DNA from: Lacisediminihabitans sp040549465
Lineage (GTDB): Bacteria; Actinomycetota; Actinomycetes; Actinomycetales; Microbacteriaceae
Assembly (NCBI RefSeq): GCF_040549465.1
Contig: NZ_JBEPTL010000003.1
Span: 62,001-126,000, forward strand
DNA length: 64,000 bases
Direction: 5' to 3'
Below the pieces are notes generated by a model. That model saw only the letters and a program-made list of their open reading frames with translations, did not search any database and had not been told where the DNA came from. Positions within the stretch are counted from its first letter, which is position 1. Every line of letters begins with the position of its first letter. Shown here in pieces: positions 1 to 8,177 of the stretch. Position numbers and translations under genes: made by a program.

Positions 1-2
1 CT

Positions 3-428
3 TCGGCTTCGGGCGTGGGCGTGGGCGCGGGTACGCAGAACGCGGCGTCTGCGGCATCCGCTCCCGCCGGGTCGTTCGCGAAGTTCACCGTGCTGGACTG
101 GTCCTCGCTCCTACGCCAGACGACTGACGTCAGCTTCTACAGCGACAAGGCTGCGGATGTCACCGGTTTCATCACCGCGGACAAGAGCGACCCCGACAAC
201 GTCTTCTACGTGTCGCGCTTCGTGATCACCTGCTGCGCCGTGGATGCCCAACCCGTCGGTGTGCCGGTGTACCAGCCGGACTGGAAATCGAGTTTTGCGG
301 CTGACGAATGGGTGCGGGTGAAGGGGGAGTTCGGTACTAATCCGAGCAGGAGCAGCCAGGAGTCGATAGCCCTCGTGCCCACCGCCACGAACAAGGTGAG
401 CCAGCCCAGTGAGCCATACCTCTACTGA
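3..428 (+). CDS. TIGR03943-family protein, C-terminal part (5' truncated by window edge)
   Basis: The reading frame is open from the first bases of the window, so the gene begins upstream and only about 140 C-terminal residues are visible. The segment contains the pattern VSRFVITCCAVDAQPVGV followed by a WV-V-G stretch. This is the conserved C-terminal signature of the TIGR03943/DUF1980 (YcgQ-like) family, normally a small membrane protein encoded beside a permease. The cysteine pair and the following Asp are intact. The next gene starts inside its last 20 bases, which implies translational coupling. The biochemical role of the family is not established. The GTG at base 15 is an internal codon rather than a credible start, because the frame is already open before it. 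Confidence 0.75.
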   Translation, partial: SASGVGVGAGTQNAASAASAPAGSFAKFTVLDWSSLLRQTTDVSFYSDKAADVTGFITADKSDPDNVFYVSRFVITCCAVDAQPVGVPVYQPDWKSSFAADEWVRVKGEFGTNPSRSSQESIALVPTATNKVSQPSEPYLY

Positions 429-1821
429 GGCTGAGGCGCGCCGGCGTAGGTTGCCATTCCGTCGCGCCCTCGCCGTCACGATTGCGGTGCTCATCGCCCT
501 GGTGGCTGTTTTCGCTGGCCTGAACTACCTGCAGGGCCCCAAGCTATCCGGCGCCACCGTCGATACGAAGAGCGTAGTGGCGAATCCCGGTCAGCAGCTT
601 CGGCTTTTCGCGAACCAGAACCTCTCGAAGGTGAAGAAATCGCAGGTCGCCATCGCGCCGGCGGTGCCGTTCAGCGTCAGTGCGAGCGGTGAGATCATCG
701 CCCTGCAGTTCGAGCAGCGACTCCGTTACGACAGCGACTACCGCGTGACGGTCGACGGGGTGAGGAGCCTGTATCAGGACAGGCCGCAGACCTTCCACTA
801 TTCGTTCACCACGGCGAAGGCTGAGTTCTACTATCTCGACCGCGCAGATCCGAGCGTCGGCAGTGACCAGCTGGACGCGATCGTGCGAACCGGACTCTCG
901 GGTAGTGATCGCACCGTCGTTTATTCGGCTCCGCACATCCAGGAATTCACCGTGTTTCCACAACTTGTCGCGGTGGCCGCACTGAACGACGACAACACCA
1001 GCTCGCTCTCGCTCGTGAGCTTCAGCGGAGGGCCGGTGGAGAAGATGAACCTCCCGGGCCCCGGAACGATCAGTCGTCTCGAGGCGGCGCCGGATGCCGG
1101 CATGCTCGGGTTCCTCTTCACCGGCGCCGGATCGGGCGAGTCATACTCGAACGATCTCATGCTGGCGGATCTCACGGGCACGCACCTCGTGCAGCCGGTG
1201 CTCGGTCTCGACTCCCAGCCTCTCGCCGTGATCGACTGGCAATTCCTGAATGGCAGCACGAGTTTCGTGGCGCAGACGCTCGATCAGACCGTGCTGCTCA
1301 TCGACTCTAAGAAGCCGACGACCTCGGTGCCGCTCGGGCAGTACTCCGAGCTCGGCCGAAGTACACCGGATGGCACAACTCTCGTGGTGGGGGATGTCTT
1401 CGGCAGGATCGCCTATTCCCTCGGCGACGGCTCGGAGACGAGGTTGCCGCCGCTCCCTCTCGCGGGGGCGGAGACCTTCGGCGGCTCGCTCGAACTCCTC
1501 GGTTCCGGCGATGCGCGAGTGCAGCAGGTCGCGGTGCTCGACACCAGCGGTGGTAAGAGTTATCGGAGCTACCTCGTCTACGAGAAGGGCGCGAGTTCCC
1601 GCATCCTCTTCCAGACAGTGAACAACAAGGGCAGCATCGACGGCTTCAGCATCTCGCCCAACGGCCAATACGTTGCGGTGAACATCGTTCCGGATGTTGC
1701 CACCAGCGTCTCGGACGGTTATGCGGTCAACCCCAAGTCGACCTCCATCACGACAGCGTTCGTCGACATCGCCACCGGCAAGCTCGTGCGCAGCGTTTCC
1801 GGCTTCGACGAGAGCTGGTGA
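409..1821 (+). CDS. membrane-anchored protein with Ig-like and beta-propeller-like extracellular region
   Basis: The 470-residue protein has a basic N-terminus (RRRRLPFRR) and one hydrophobic segment at about residues 18-41, then a long exported region. Residues about 50-140 resemble a bacterial Ig-like (Big) domain. The rest has repeated beta-strand blocks, including a segment near residues 405-420 with the look of a propeller blade (SISPNGQYVAV). No catalytic motif was recognised. The GTG start overlaps the preceding TIGR03943-like gene by 20 bases and keeps the positively charged N-terminus. It is probably a type II membrane protein facing outward, and its function is unknown. Confidence 0.6.
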   Translation: MSHTSTEAEARRRRLPFRRALAVTIAVLIALVAVFAGLNYLQGPKLSGATVDTKSVVANPGQQLRLFANQNLSKVKKSQVAIAPAVPFSVSASGEIIALQFEQRLRYDSDYRVTVDGVRSLYQDRPQTFHYSFTTAKAEFYYLDRADPSVGSDQLDAIVRTGLSGSDRTVVYSAPHIQEFTVFPQLVAVAALNDDNTSSLSLVSFSGGPVEKMNLPGPGTISRLEAAPDAGMLGFLFTGAGSGESYSNDLMLADLTGTHLVQPVLGLDSQPLAVIDWQFLNGSTSFVAQTLDQTVLLIDSKKPTTSVPLGQYSELGRSTPDGTTLVVGDVFGRIAYSLGDGSETRLPPLPLAGAETFGGSLELLGSGDARVQQVAVLDTSGGKSYRSYLVYEKGASSRILFQTVNNKGSIDGFSISPNGQYVAVNIVPDVATSVSDGYAVNPKSTSITTAFVDIATGKLVRSVSGFDESW

Positions 1822-1827
1822 CCCTGC

Positions 1828-2106
1828 CTAGTGCCTCGGCGCCCGACGCTCACGCTGTGAGACCCGCAGACCGCTCGCCGCGAGACGTTCCACGAGCTGT
1901 CGGATCGTGACCGGTTCCGCGCCCGCAGCGACCAACTCGTCGTAGCGGTGTTCTGGCACGTCATAGTGGTCCAGGTCGAATGCCCGTTGCGGGATGCCGC
2001 GGCCCTGCGCGAATTCGTGGAGCTCGTCCAGCGAGCTGTCGCTGACCAGGTGCGACCAGAGCGTGTCGTGCGCAGGCCACCTAGGCTGGTCTATCAACAC
2101 GGTCAT
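1828..2106 (-). CDS. DUF4031 domain-containing protein
   Basis: This 92-residue cytosolic protein begins MTVLIDQPRWPAHDTLWSHL and contains LVSDSSLDELHEFA and HYDVPEHRYDE. Together these are the characteristic blocks of DUF4031, a small actinobacterial family of unknown function. The length fits the whole domain. It is convergent with the upstream beta-propeller-like gene, with only 6 bases between their stops, and divergent from the following membrane-protein gene. No molecular activity can be assigned. Confidence 0.75.
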   Translation of the reverse strand: MTVLIDQPRWPAHDTLWSHLVSDSSLDELHEFAQGRGIPQRAFDLDHYDVPEHRYDELVAAGAEPVTIRQLVERLAASGLRVSQRERRAPRH

Positions 2107-2138
2107 GGGCCGATTCTAGACAGGGGAGTCTTCGCGCA

Positions 2139-2702
2139 ATGAGTTACATCGCCCACCGGGTCGTTCGGCAGCATGGATTCGTGGTGGCTCTGGTCTCGGC
2201 TGCGGCCGTGCTCGCGGTTCTGACGGTGCAGGCACTGCTGAATTTCCTGGTCTCGCAGCTCAGCTACATCGGTGCTGGTCCCGGCTACCAGTTGCAGTGG
2301 TGGGCTGCTTACGGGGGACAGTTCGTCGCGGTTGCGCTGCCGTTCGCCATCGGGATTCTATTGAGTTTCTGGTTCATCGCACCGCTTGCCGGCGAACTTC
2401 ATATTGCGCACGTCGTCACCCGCAGTATTCTGGCGGCGGCCATCGGAGCGGTGCTGGTCTTTCTCCTCGTGACTGCTGTCTCATTCGTCGGCCTGATCAG
2501 CGGCGGACTGATGTCGAATCTGCTGGCGATCGCGCCGAGCGGAGAGAACATGCTCCGTGTCTTCGGATCCGCCGTGAACTCGGCGGCACAGCAGTTCATC
2601 TCCGGCACGCCGCTGGTGATCCTGGTGGGTGTTCTGCTGTGGATCTGGTTCGATAAGCATCCGTCGAAGCATCCGGTATCCGGTATCGTCGACCAGGCGT
2701 AA
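2139..2702 (+). CDS. polytopic membrane protein, function unknown
   Basis: The 187-residue protein has about four strongly hydrophobic segments (roughly residues 14-40, 57-85, 94-120 and 155-172) joined by short loops, and ends in a short basic/polar tail. No enzymatic or transport motif is visible. The ATG start follows a purine-rich stretch in a short divergent gap from the DUF4031 gene. It lies just upstream of the L21/L27/Obg block but is separated from it by a promoter-like region, so it is probably transcribed independently. Confidence 0.6.
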   Translation: MSYIAHRVVRQHGFVVALVSAAAVLAVLTVQALLNFLVSQLSYIGAGPGYQLQWWAAYGGQFVAVALPFAIGILLSFWFIAPLAGELHIAHVVTRSILAAAIGAVLVFLLVTAVSFVGLISGGLMSNLLAIAPSGENMLRVFGSAVNSAAQQFISGTPLVILVGVLLWIWFDKHPSKHPVSGIVDQA

Positions 2703-2720
2703 TGACAGAGCACGCAGCGT

Positions 2721-2750
2721 TTGACCGAAGGGTCGATGATCGAGTATCGT
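2721..2750 (+). promoter_or_regulatory. putative sigma-70-type promoter for rplU-rpmA
   Basis: TTGACC at 2721-2726 and TATCGT at 2745-2750 are separated by 18 bases, upstream of a leader of about 90 bases before rplU. The -35 match is good and the -10 match is weak. The position fits the expected strong promoter of the L21 operon. Confidence 0.4.
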
Positions 2751-2841
2751 TGACCTTTGGTGTGTGCTGGGCCAAGCCCGCAGAATTTACGCGCTAGGAC
2801 TTCTCCCGGAATCTCCTCCGGTCACATAGTTAGGGTTACAA

Positions 2842-3150
2842 GTGGTTTACGCAGTTGTGCGCGCCGGTGGTCGGCAGGAAAAGGTTGAGGTCGGCACGAT
2901 TGTCGTTCTCGACCGCATCAAGGCCGACAAAGACGGCAATGTCGAGCTCGCCCCCGTGCTGCTCGTTGACGGTGACAAGATCACGCACGACGTTGCGTCG
3001 CTCGCGAAGGTCAAGGTGACCGGTGAGGTCGTCGGTGACCTGCGCGGCCCGAAGATCGTCATCCAGAAGTTCAAGAACAAGACTGGATACAAGAAGCGCC
3101 AGGGTCACCGCCAGGAGCTCACCCGTATCAAGATCACCGGCATCAAGTAA
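2842..3150 (+). CDS. rplU: 50S ribosomal protein L21
   Basis: The 102-residue length and sequence match bacterial L21. The protein opens with VYAVVRAGGRQEKV and carries the C-terminal rRNA-binding signature KNKTGYKKRQGHRQ followed by T-I-ITGI. L21 binds 23S rRNA in the large subunit. The GTG start is preceded by a purine-rich ribosome-binding region. The order rplU, rpmA, obg is conserved across bacteria, so the three genes are probably co-transcribed from the promoter-like sequence upstream. Confidence 0.98.
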   Translation: MVYAVVRAGGRQEKVEVGTIVVLDRIKADKDGNVELAPVLLVDGDKITHDVASLAKVKVTGEVVGDLRGPKIVIQKFKNKTGYKKRQGHRQELTRIKITGIK

Positions 3151-3201
3151 CTTCCGAGTTCACAGACAAAAACCTCGTTATAGACACTCAAGGATTTCGT
3201 A

Positions 3202-3459
3202 ATGGCACACAAAAAGGGCGCAAGCTCCACCCGTAACGGTCGCGACTCCAACGCGCAGCGCCTCGGCGTCAAGCGCTTCGGCGGCCAGGTCGTCAGCGCA
3301 GGCGAGATCATCGTTCGCCAGCGCGGCACGCACTTCCACCCCGGCATCAACGTCGGCCGTGGCGGCGATGACACGCTGTTCGCACTCTCCGCCGGCGCGG
3401 TCGAGTTCGGCGCGAAGGGCGGCCGCAAGGTCATCAACATCGTGGCGGCAGCACAGTAG
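3202..3459 (+). CDS. rpmA: 50S ribosomal protein L27
   Basis: The 85-residue protein begins MAHKKGASSTRNGRDSNAQR and contains the L27 signature GQVVSAGEIIVRQRGTHFHPG. L27 reaches toward the peptidyl transferase centre of the large subunit through its N-terminal arm. The N-terminus starts directly at Ala-His-Lys-Lys, with no cleavable extension of the Firmicutes type. It follows rplU after 51 bases and precedes obg. Confidence 0.98.
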   Translation: MAHKKGASSTRNGRDSNAQRLGVKRFGGQVVSAGEIIVRQRGTHFHPGINVGRGGDDTLFALSAGAVEFGAKGGRKVINIVAAAQ

Positions 3460-3498
3460 CTTTTCGCTCGGCCCTTGGCCGGCACATTTCATGGGTTC

Positions 3499-3518
3499 GA
3501 GCGGGCTTCGGCTCGCTC
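3499..3518 (+). terminator. hairpin between rpmA and obg, possible attenuator
   Basis: GAGCGGGC pairs with GCTCGCTC across a TTCG tetraloop, with one G-T wobble, and CCTTTT follows a few bases later. The hairpin lies in the 110-base gap between rpmA and obg. It could lower read-through into obg or protect the rpmA 3' end. The T-tract is short, so full termination is doubtful. Confidence 0.35.
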
Positions 3519-3569
3519 TCGCCTTTTAAGCAGTGGTTCTCATACTTTTAGCAATCGAAGGGATGCGTT

Positions 3570-5120
3570 GTGGCTACCTTCGTTGACCAGGTAACACTCC
3601 ATCTCAGCGCCGGCGACGGTGGCGATGGCTGCGTCTCGGTGAAGCGTGAGAAGTTCAAGCCGCTCGCAGGTCCCGACGGCGGCAACGGCGGCGACGGCGG
3701 CGACATCGTGCTCGCGAGCGACAACGGCGTGACGACACTGCTCGGCTTCCACCGAGCGCCGCACCGCAAGTCCGACAAGGGCGGGCAGGGCATGGGCGAC
3801 CACCGCAACGGTTTCACCGGCGAAGAGGTCGTGCTCGAGGTTCCCGTCGGTACCGTCGTGAAAGACGCCGAGGGCAACGAGCTCATCGACTTCTCCGAAC
3901 CCGGCATGCGCTACGTCGTCGCCCAGGGCGGACAGGGTGGTCTCGGCAACGCGGCTCTCTCCTCCACGAAGCGCAAGGCGCCCGGTTTCGCACTTCTCGG
4001 CATCCCCGGCTGGGAGGGTGATGTCTTTCTCGAGTTGAAGGTCGTCGCGGATATCGCACTCGTCGGTTACCCCTCGGCGGGTAAGTCGAGCCTGGTTGCG
4101 GCGATCTCCGCGGCGAAGCCCAAGATCGCCGACTATCCGTTCACCACGCTGCACCCCAACCTCGGCGTCGTGCAGGCGGGGGAGACCCGCTACACCGTCG
4201 CGGATGTCCCAGGCCTCATCGAGGGGGCCAGCGAGGGCAAGGGCCTCGGGCTTGAATTCCTGCGTCATGTCGAGCGATGCTCCGCCCTCCTCCACGTGCT
4301 CGACTGCGCGACCCTGGAGCCGGGGCGCGACCCGCTGACCGACCTCGACGTCATCCTCGGCGAACTCGCCGCGTATCCCGTCCCCGAGGGCCAGCTTCCG
4401 CTTCTCGAGCGTCCACAGCTGATCGCCCTCAACAAGGTGGATGTTCCTGAGGGCCGTGAACTGGCCGACATGGTGCGGCCGGAACTCGAATCCCGCGGCT
4501 ATCGTGTGTTCGAGATCTCAGCGGTGAGCCGTGAAGGTCTGCGCGACGTGTCCTTCGCCCTCGGCGAGCTCGTCGAGGCCGATCGTGCGGTCCGCGCCGC
4601 GGAGCCAGTCACGCAGCGAATCGTGTTGCGTCCGCGTGCGGCGAACGACGCCGGATTCAGCGTGAAGGTCGAAGGCGGCTCGGGCGGCAACATCTACCGC
4701 GTCGTCGGCGGCAAGCCGGAACGCTGGGTCGCCCAGACCGACTTCAACAACGAGGAGGCGATCGGCTTCCTCGCCGACCGTCTGGCCAAGTCCGGTGTGG
4801 AGAACGAGCTGTTCAAATCCGGGGCTGTCGCCGGATCGACAGTCATCATCGGTCCTGTCACCTTCGACTGGGAGCCGACCCTCACCTCGACCGCAGAGCT
4901 GCTTACCGCACCCCGCGGTACGGATCCGCGACTCGTGCAGAACGACCGTCCGACCAGCAAGACACGTCGCCAGGAGTATCTCGACCGCATGGACGGCAAG
5001 GCTGCGGCCCGTGCCGAACTCATCCGTGAGCGCGAGGCCGGCATGTGGAACGACGACGAGGGTTTCGCCGTCGCCGAGAAGGCGAGCGCGTCCACGGAGG
5101 ATTCAGCCACGGATGACTAG
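3570..5120 (+). CDS. obgE: Obg/CgtA family GTPase
   Basis: This 516-residue protein has the three Obg domains. A glycine-rich N-terminal Obg fold covers residues 1-158 (FVDQVTLHLSAGDGGDG). The GTPase domain has P-loop GYPSAGKSS at 166-174, switch II DVPGLIEGA from 212 and NKVD at 288. The C-terminal OCT domain has GSGGNIYRVVGGKPERW, followed by an acidic tail. Obg acts in large-subunit maturation and stress signalling. The GTG start begins VATFVDQV, which matches the family. The stop overlaps the proB start by 8 bases, indicating coupled translation. Confidence 0.97.
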   Translation: MATFVDQVTLHLSAGDGGDGCVSVKREKFKPLAGPDGGNGGDGGDIVLASDNGVTTLLGFHRAPHRKSDKGGQGMGDHRNGFTGEEVVLEVPVGTVVKDAEGNELIDFSEPGMRYVVAQGGQGGLGNAALSSTKRKAPGFALLGIPGWEGDVFLELKVVADIALVGYPSAGKSSLVAAISAAKPKIADYPFTTLHPNLGVVQAGETRYTVADVPGLIEGASEGKGLGLEFLRHVERCSALLHVLDCATLEPGRDPLTDLDVILGELAAYPVPEGQLPLLERPQLIALNKVDVPEGRELADMVRPELESRGYRVFEISAVSREGLRDVSFALGELVEADRAVRAAEPVTQRIVLRPRAANDAGFSVKVEGGSGGNIYRVVGGKPERWVAQTDFNNEEAIGFLADRLAKSGVENELFKSGAVAGSTVIIGPVTFDWEPTLTSTAELLTAPRGTDPRLVQNDRPTSKTRRQEYLDRMDGKAAARAELIREREAGMWNDDEGFAVAEKASASTEDSATDD

Positions 5121-5910
5121 GCCGATCGTCTCGCGCGCTGAGGTCCCCACCGCACGGCGCATCGTCGTCAAGGTGGGGTCGTCGTCCATCAGTGGCGCCA
5201 ATGCGGGGCAGATCCGCCCGCTGGTCGATGCTCTCGCCGAAGCGCGGGCACGCGGTTCCGAGGTCATCCTGGTCTCGTCCGGTGCGATCGCGACCGGCAT
5301 GCCCTATCTCAAGCTGGATGCCAGACCCTCAGACCTGGCAACCCAGCAGGCCGCGGCCGCCGTCGGCCAGAACCTACTGATCTACCGCTACCAGGAGAGT
5401 CTCGACCGCTACGACATCGTGGCTGCGCAGGTGCTTCTGACCGCAGGAGACCTCGAAAATTCGACGCCCCGCAGCAATGCCCAGCGGGCGATGGAGCGGC
5501 TCCTGGGCCTCAGGATCCTCCCGATCGTCAATGAGAACGACACCGTCGCCACCCACGAGATCCGTTTCGGCGACAACGACCGGCTGGCTGCCCTCGTCTC
5601 GCAGCTGGTGCGGGCCGACCTGCTGCTCCTGCTGTCGGATGTCGACGCCCTCTACACGAGGCCGCCAGACCAGCCCGGCGCCCGTCGCATCACTCATGTG
5701 CCGTTCACCGACGACCTGGCAGGTGTCGAGTTCGGCGATATCGGTGCGGCCGGGGTGGGGACCGGGGGAGCGGGAACGAAAGTGGCCGCAGCCAAGCTGG
5801 CCGCAGCATCCGGGACCCCGGTATTGCTCGCGGCGACCGGCGATGTCTCCGCTGCGCTCGGTGGTGCAGACCTCGGCACTTGGTTCGAAGCGGTCGCGCC
5901 CGCGGACTGA
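5113..5910 (+). CDS. proB: glutamate 5-kinase
   Basis: ProB phosphorylates glutamate at the gamma-carboxyl, the first step of proline synthesis. The 265-residue protein has the amino-acid kinase fold: RIVVKVGSSSISG near the N-terminus, LVSSGAIATGM, PIVNENDTVAT and VGTGGAGTKVAAAKLA. It ends after the kinase domain, so the C-terminal PUA domain of E. coli ProB is absent, which is a common short form. The ATG at 5113 overlaps the end of obg and gives a normal N-terminus (MTRPIVSRAEVPTARRIV). The frame is open much further upstream, but that is an obg shadow. proA lies 132 bases downstream. Confidence 0.96.
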   Translation: MTRPIVSRAEVPTARRIVVKVGSSSISGANAGQIRPLVDALAEARARGSEVILVSSGAIATGMPYLKLDARPSDLATQQAAAAVGQNLLIYRYQESLDRYDIVAAQVLLTAGDLENSTPRSNAQRAMERLLGLRILPIVNENDTVATHEIRFGDNDRLAALVSQLVRADLLLLLSDVDALYTRPPDQPGARRITHVPFTDDLAGVEFGDIGAAGVGTGGAGTKVAAAKLAAASGTPVLLAATGDVSAALGGADLGTWFEAVAPAD

Positions 5911-6042
5911 CCGTGTCACCGCTCCCGTGTCGTTTCCTCTCCCGAGGGGACACGAATGGCTGCTCCGCGATGTATTCCAGAGCCATTTGTGACCCCTGAG
6001 AGTGATAACGAAACAGGCCGTGGCCGGAAGTAAACTGGCCGC

Positions 6043-7311
6043 ATGCCCGAAACTGCTGTTGCGACGCGCTCCTTCACCGACAAGCTGACCGCCGCGCGCG
6101 ATGCGTCGGTCATCCTCGCGACCGCCAATGCGGGGCTGAAGAACCGAGGGCTCGAAGCCATCGCCTCGGCTGTCGTCGACAATTCCGAGAGCATCATCGA
6201 GGCCAACGACCTCGACCTGGCCAACGGCAGGGACAACGGTTTGAGTGCCGGACTCCAGGACCGTCTGCGCCTCGACGAGAAGCGACTCTCCGGTCTCGCC
6301 GAAGCAGTCCGACTCGTCGCGACCCTCGTCGACCCTGTCGGAGAGTCGGTGCGTGGCAAGACGCTTCCCAACGGACTGCTGCTCAGCCAGGTGCGGGTGC
6401 CGTTCGGTGTGGTCGGCGTGATCTATGAGGCGCGCCCCAATGTCACCGTCGATATCGCGAGCCTCGCGCTGAAGAGCGGCAATGCCGCGGTGCTCCGGGG
6501 TGGAAGCGCGGCGGAGAACACCAATCGCGTACTCGTGCAGATCATCCAGAACGCCCTCGCGAGCGTCGGCCTGCCCGCCGACGCGGTGCAGACTATCGAC
6601 GAGTTCGGTCGTGAGGGTGCGAAACAGCTCATGCAGGCCCGTGGCTACGTCGATGTGCTGATTCCGCGCGGCAGCGCCGAGCTGATCAACACGGTGGTGC
6701 TCGAGTCGAAGGTCCCGGTGATCGAGACCGGTGCCGGAGTGGTGCACGTCTTCCTCGACGAGTCGGCCGATCGTCAGTGGGCGATCGACATCGTGCAGAA
6801 CTCCAAGGTCCAACGGCCGAGCGTGTGCAACGCCCTCGAGACGCTGCTCGTGCACGAGGCCGCCGCCGCGCGGCTGTTGCCCTCCGTGCTGGCCGACCTG
6901 AGGGCATCCGGAGTCACGGTCCACGGTGACGAGCGCACCCTGGCGATCTTCCCGGATGCCGTACCGGCGACCGAGGAGGACTGGACGACCGAATACATGT
7001 CGCTCGATCTCTCCGTGCGCGTCGTCGACGATCTCGACCAGGCGATCGACCACATCCGCCGTTACTCGACCCAGCACACCGAGTCCATCGTGACCAACGA
7101 CCTGGCGAACACCGAGAGGTTCCTGGCGGAGGTGGACTCAGCCGTGGTCATGGTCAATGCGTCGACTCGTTTCACCGACGGTGGCGAGTTCGGCTTCGGC
7201 GCGGAGGTCGGGATCTCGACGCAGAAGCTCCATGCCCGCGGACCGATGGGGCTGAGCGAACTGACCAGCACCAAATGGATCGTGCGCGGCTCGGGACAGG
7301 TGCGCGCGTAG
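6043..7311 (+). CDS. proA: gamma-glutamyl phosphate reductase
   Basis: ProA reduces gamma-glutamyl phosphate to glutamate-5-semialdehyde with NADPH, the second step of proline synthesis. The 422-residue protein carries GVIYEARPNVTVDIA, LKSGNAAVLRGGSAA, the catalytic-Cys block KVQRPSVCNALETLL and the C-terminal FGFGAEVGISTQKLHARGPMGL, all diagnostic for ProA. The start is the ATG at 6043, which follows a short spacer after proB. The 132-base gap could hold its own promoter, but none was clear by eye. Confidence 0.97.
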   Translation: MPETAVATRSFTDKLTAARDASVILATANAGLKNRGLEAIASAVVDNSESIIEANDLDLANGRDNGLSAGLQDRLRLDEKRLSGLAEAVRLVATLVDPVGESVRGKTLPNGLLLSQVRVPFGVVGVIYEARPNVTVDIASLALKSGNAAVLRGGSAAENTNRVLVQIIQNALASVGLPADAVQTIDEFGREGAKQLMQARGYVDVLIPRGSAELINTVVLESKVPVIETGAGVVHVFLDESADRQWAIDIVQNSKVQRPSVCNALETLLVHEAAAARLLPSVLADLRASGVTVHGDERTLAIFPDAVPATEEDWTTEYMSLDLSVRVVDDLDQAIDHIRRYSTQHTESIVTNDLANTERFLAEVDSAVVMVNASTRFTDGGEFGFGAEVGISTQKLHARGPMGLSELTSTKWIVRGSGQVRA

Positions 7312-7377
7312 AGCACGGCGTGCTGGCACTCTGGCCGGTAGGCTTGTAGCACTGACAAGAAAGACTGGTGGAACCCG

Positions 7378-7572
7378 TTGTTGACCACGATTGTCCTGGC
7401 TGCTGAACAAGCGCCCGCGACCCTGATTTTTCCCAACTGGGTGTTCCCGCTCATCGCGGTCCTCGTTTTCCTGGTGCTCGGTTTCGTCGTGTGGAGCTTC
7501 CGTGACGTGGCCAACCGTCACAGCCACAAAACCGACAGGTCCGCCGCATCCGGACACACGACCGACCACTAG
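7378..7572 (+). CDS. small single-pass membrane protein, conserved context
   Basis: This 64-residue protein starts at TTG. It has one long hydrophobic helix at about residues 18-42 (WVFPLIAVLVFLVLGFVVW) and a polar His/Lys/Ser-rich C-terminal tail. The hydrophobicity pattern, a ribosome-binding-like AAAGACTGGTGG upstream and placement 14 bases before nadD support a real gene. Small proteins of this type are common in this position in actinobacteria. No function can be assigned. Confidence 0.65.
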   Translation: MLTTIVLAAEQAPATLIFPNWVFPLIAVLVFLVLGFVVWSFRDVANRHSHKTDRSAASGHTTDH

Positions 7573-7586
7573 GTAGCGAGCGCATC

Positions 7587-8177
7587 GTGGCCGAACGCCC
7601 GAAGATCGGCGTCATGGGGGGAACATTCGATCCGATCCATCACGGGCACCTCGTGGCCGCGAGCGAGGTGGCGCAGTCCTTCGGCCTCGACGAGGTGATC
7701 TTCGTACCGACTGGGCAGCCCTACCAGAAACCGGGCGCCACCGAGAGCGAGCACCGCTATCTCATGACGGTGATCGCCACCGCAGCCAACCCGCGCTTCA
7801 CGGTCAGCAGGGTCGACATCGACCGGCAGGGTCCCACCTACACCATCGATACCCTGCGGGACCTGCGGGCCCAACGCCCCGACGCGGAGCTCTACTTCAT
7901 CTCCGGTGCCGACGCGATCGCACAGATTCTGGACTGGAAGGATGTGCGCGAGCTCTGGTCGCTGGCACACTTCGTAGCTGTGTCTCGGCCGGGACATCCG
8001 CTGACTATTTCCGGTTTGCCAGAGTCGGAAGTAAGCTTGCTGGAAGTGCCTGCGCTTGCGATTTCGTCTACTGACTGTCGCAGCAGGGTCAGCCGGGGTT
8101 TCCCGGTGTGGTATTTGGTCCCCGATGGTGTTGTTCAATACATCTCCAAGCACCATTTGTATCGGAGTATTACATGA
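7587..8177 (+). CDS. nadD: nicotinate-nucleotide adenylyltransferase
   Basis: NadD transfers AMP from ATP to nicotinate mononucleotide in NAD synthesis. The 196-residue protein has the nucleotidyltransferase signature GVMGGTFDPIHHGHL at the N-terminus, FVPTGQPYQKPG in the substrate-binding region, YFISGADAIAQILDW in the middle and ISSTDCRSRV near the C-terminus, all typical of NadD. The start is GTG. The stop overlaps the ATG of the next gene (ATGA), so the long acidic protein downstream is translationally coupled to it. Confidence 0.97.
   Translation: MAERPKIGVMGGTFDPIHHGHLVAASEVAQSFGLDEVIFVPTGQPYQKPGATESEHRYLMTVIATAANPRFTVSRVDIDRQGPTYTIDTLRDLRAQRPDAELYFISGADAIAQILDWKDVRELWSLAHFVAVSRPGHPLTISGLPESEVSLLEVPALAISSTDCRSRVSRGFPVWYLVPDGVVQYISKHHLYRSIT

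Noticed and set aside
2751..2841. L21-type ribosomal leader RNA before rplU
   Set aside because: No convincing conserved hairpin could be drawn in this leader by eye.
5374..7077. 567-codon open frame on the minus strand
   Set aside because: Mirror of proB and proA; no family features.
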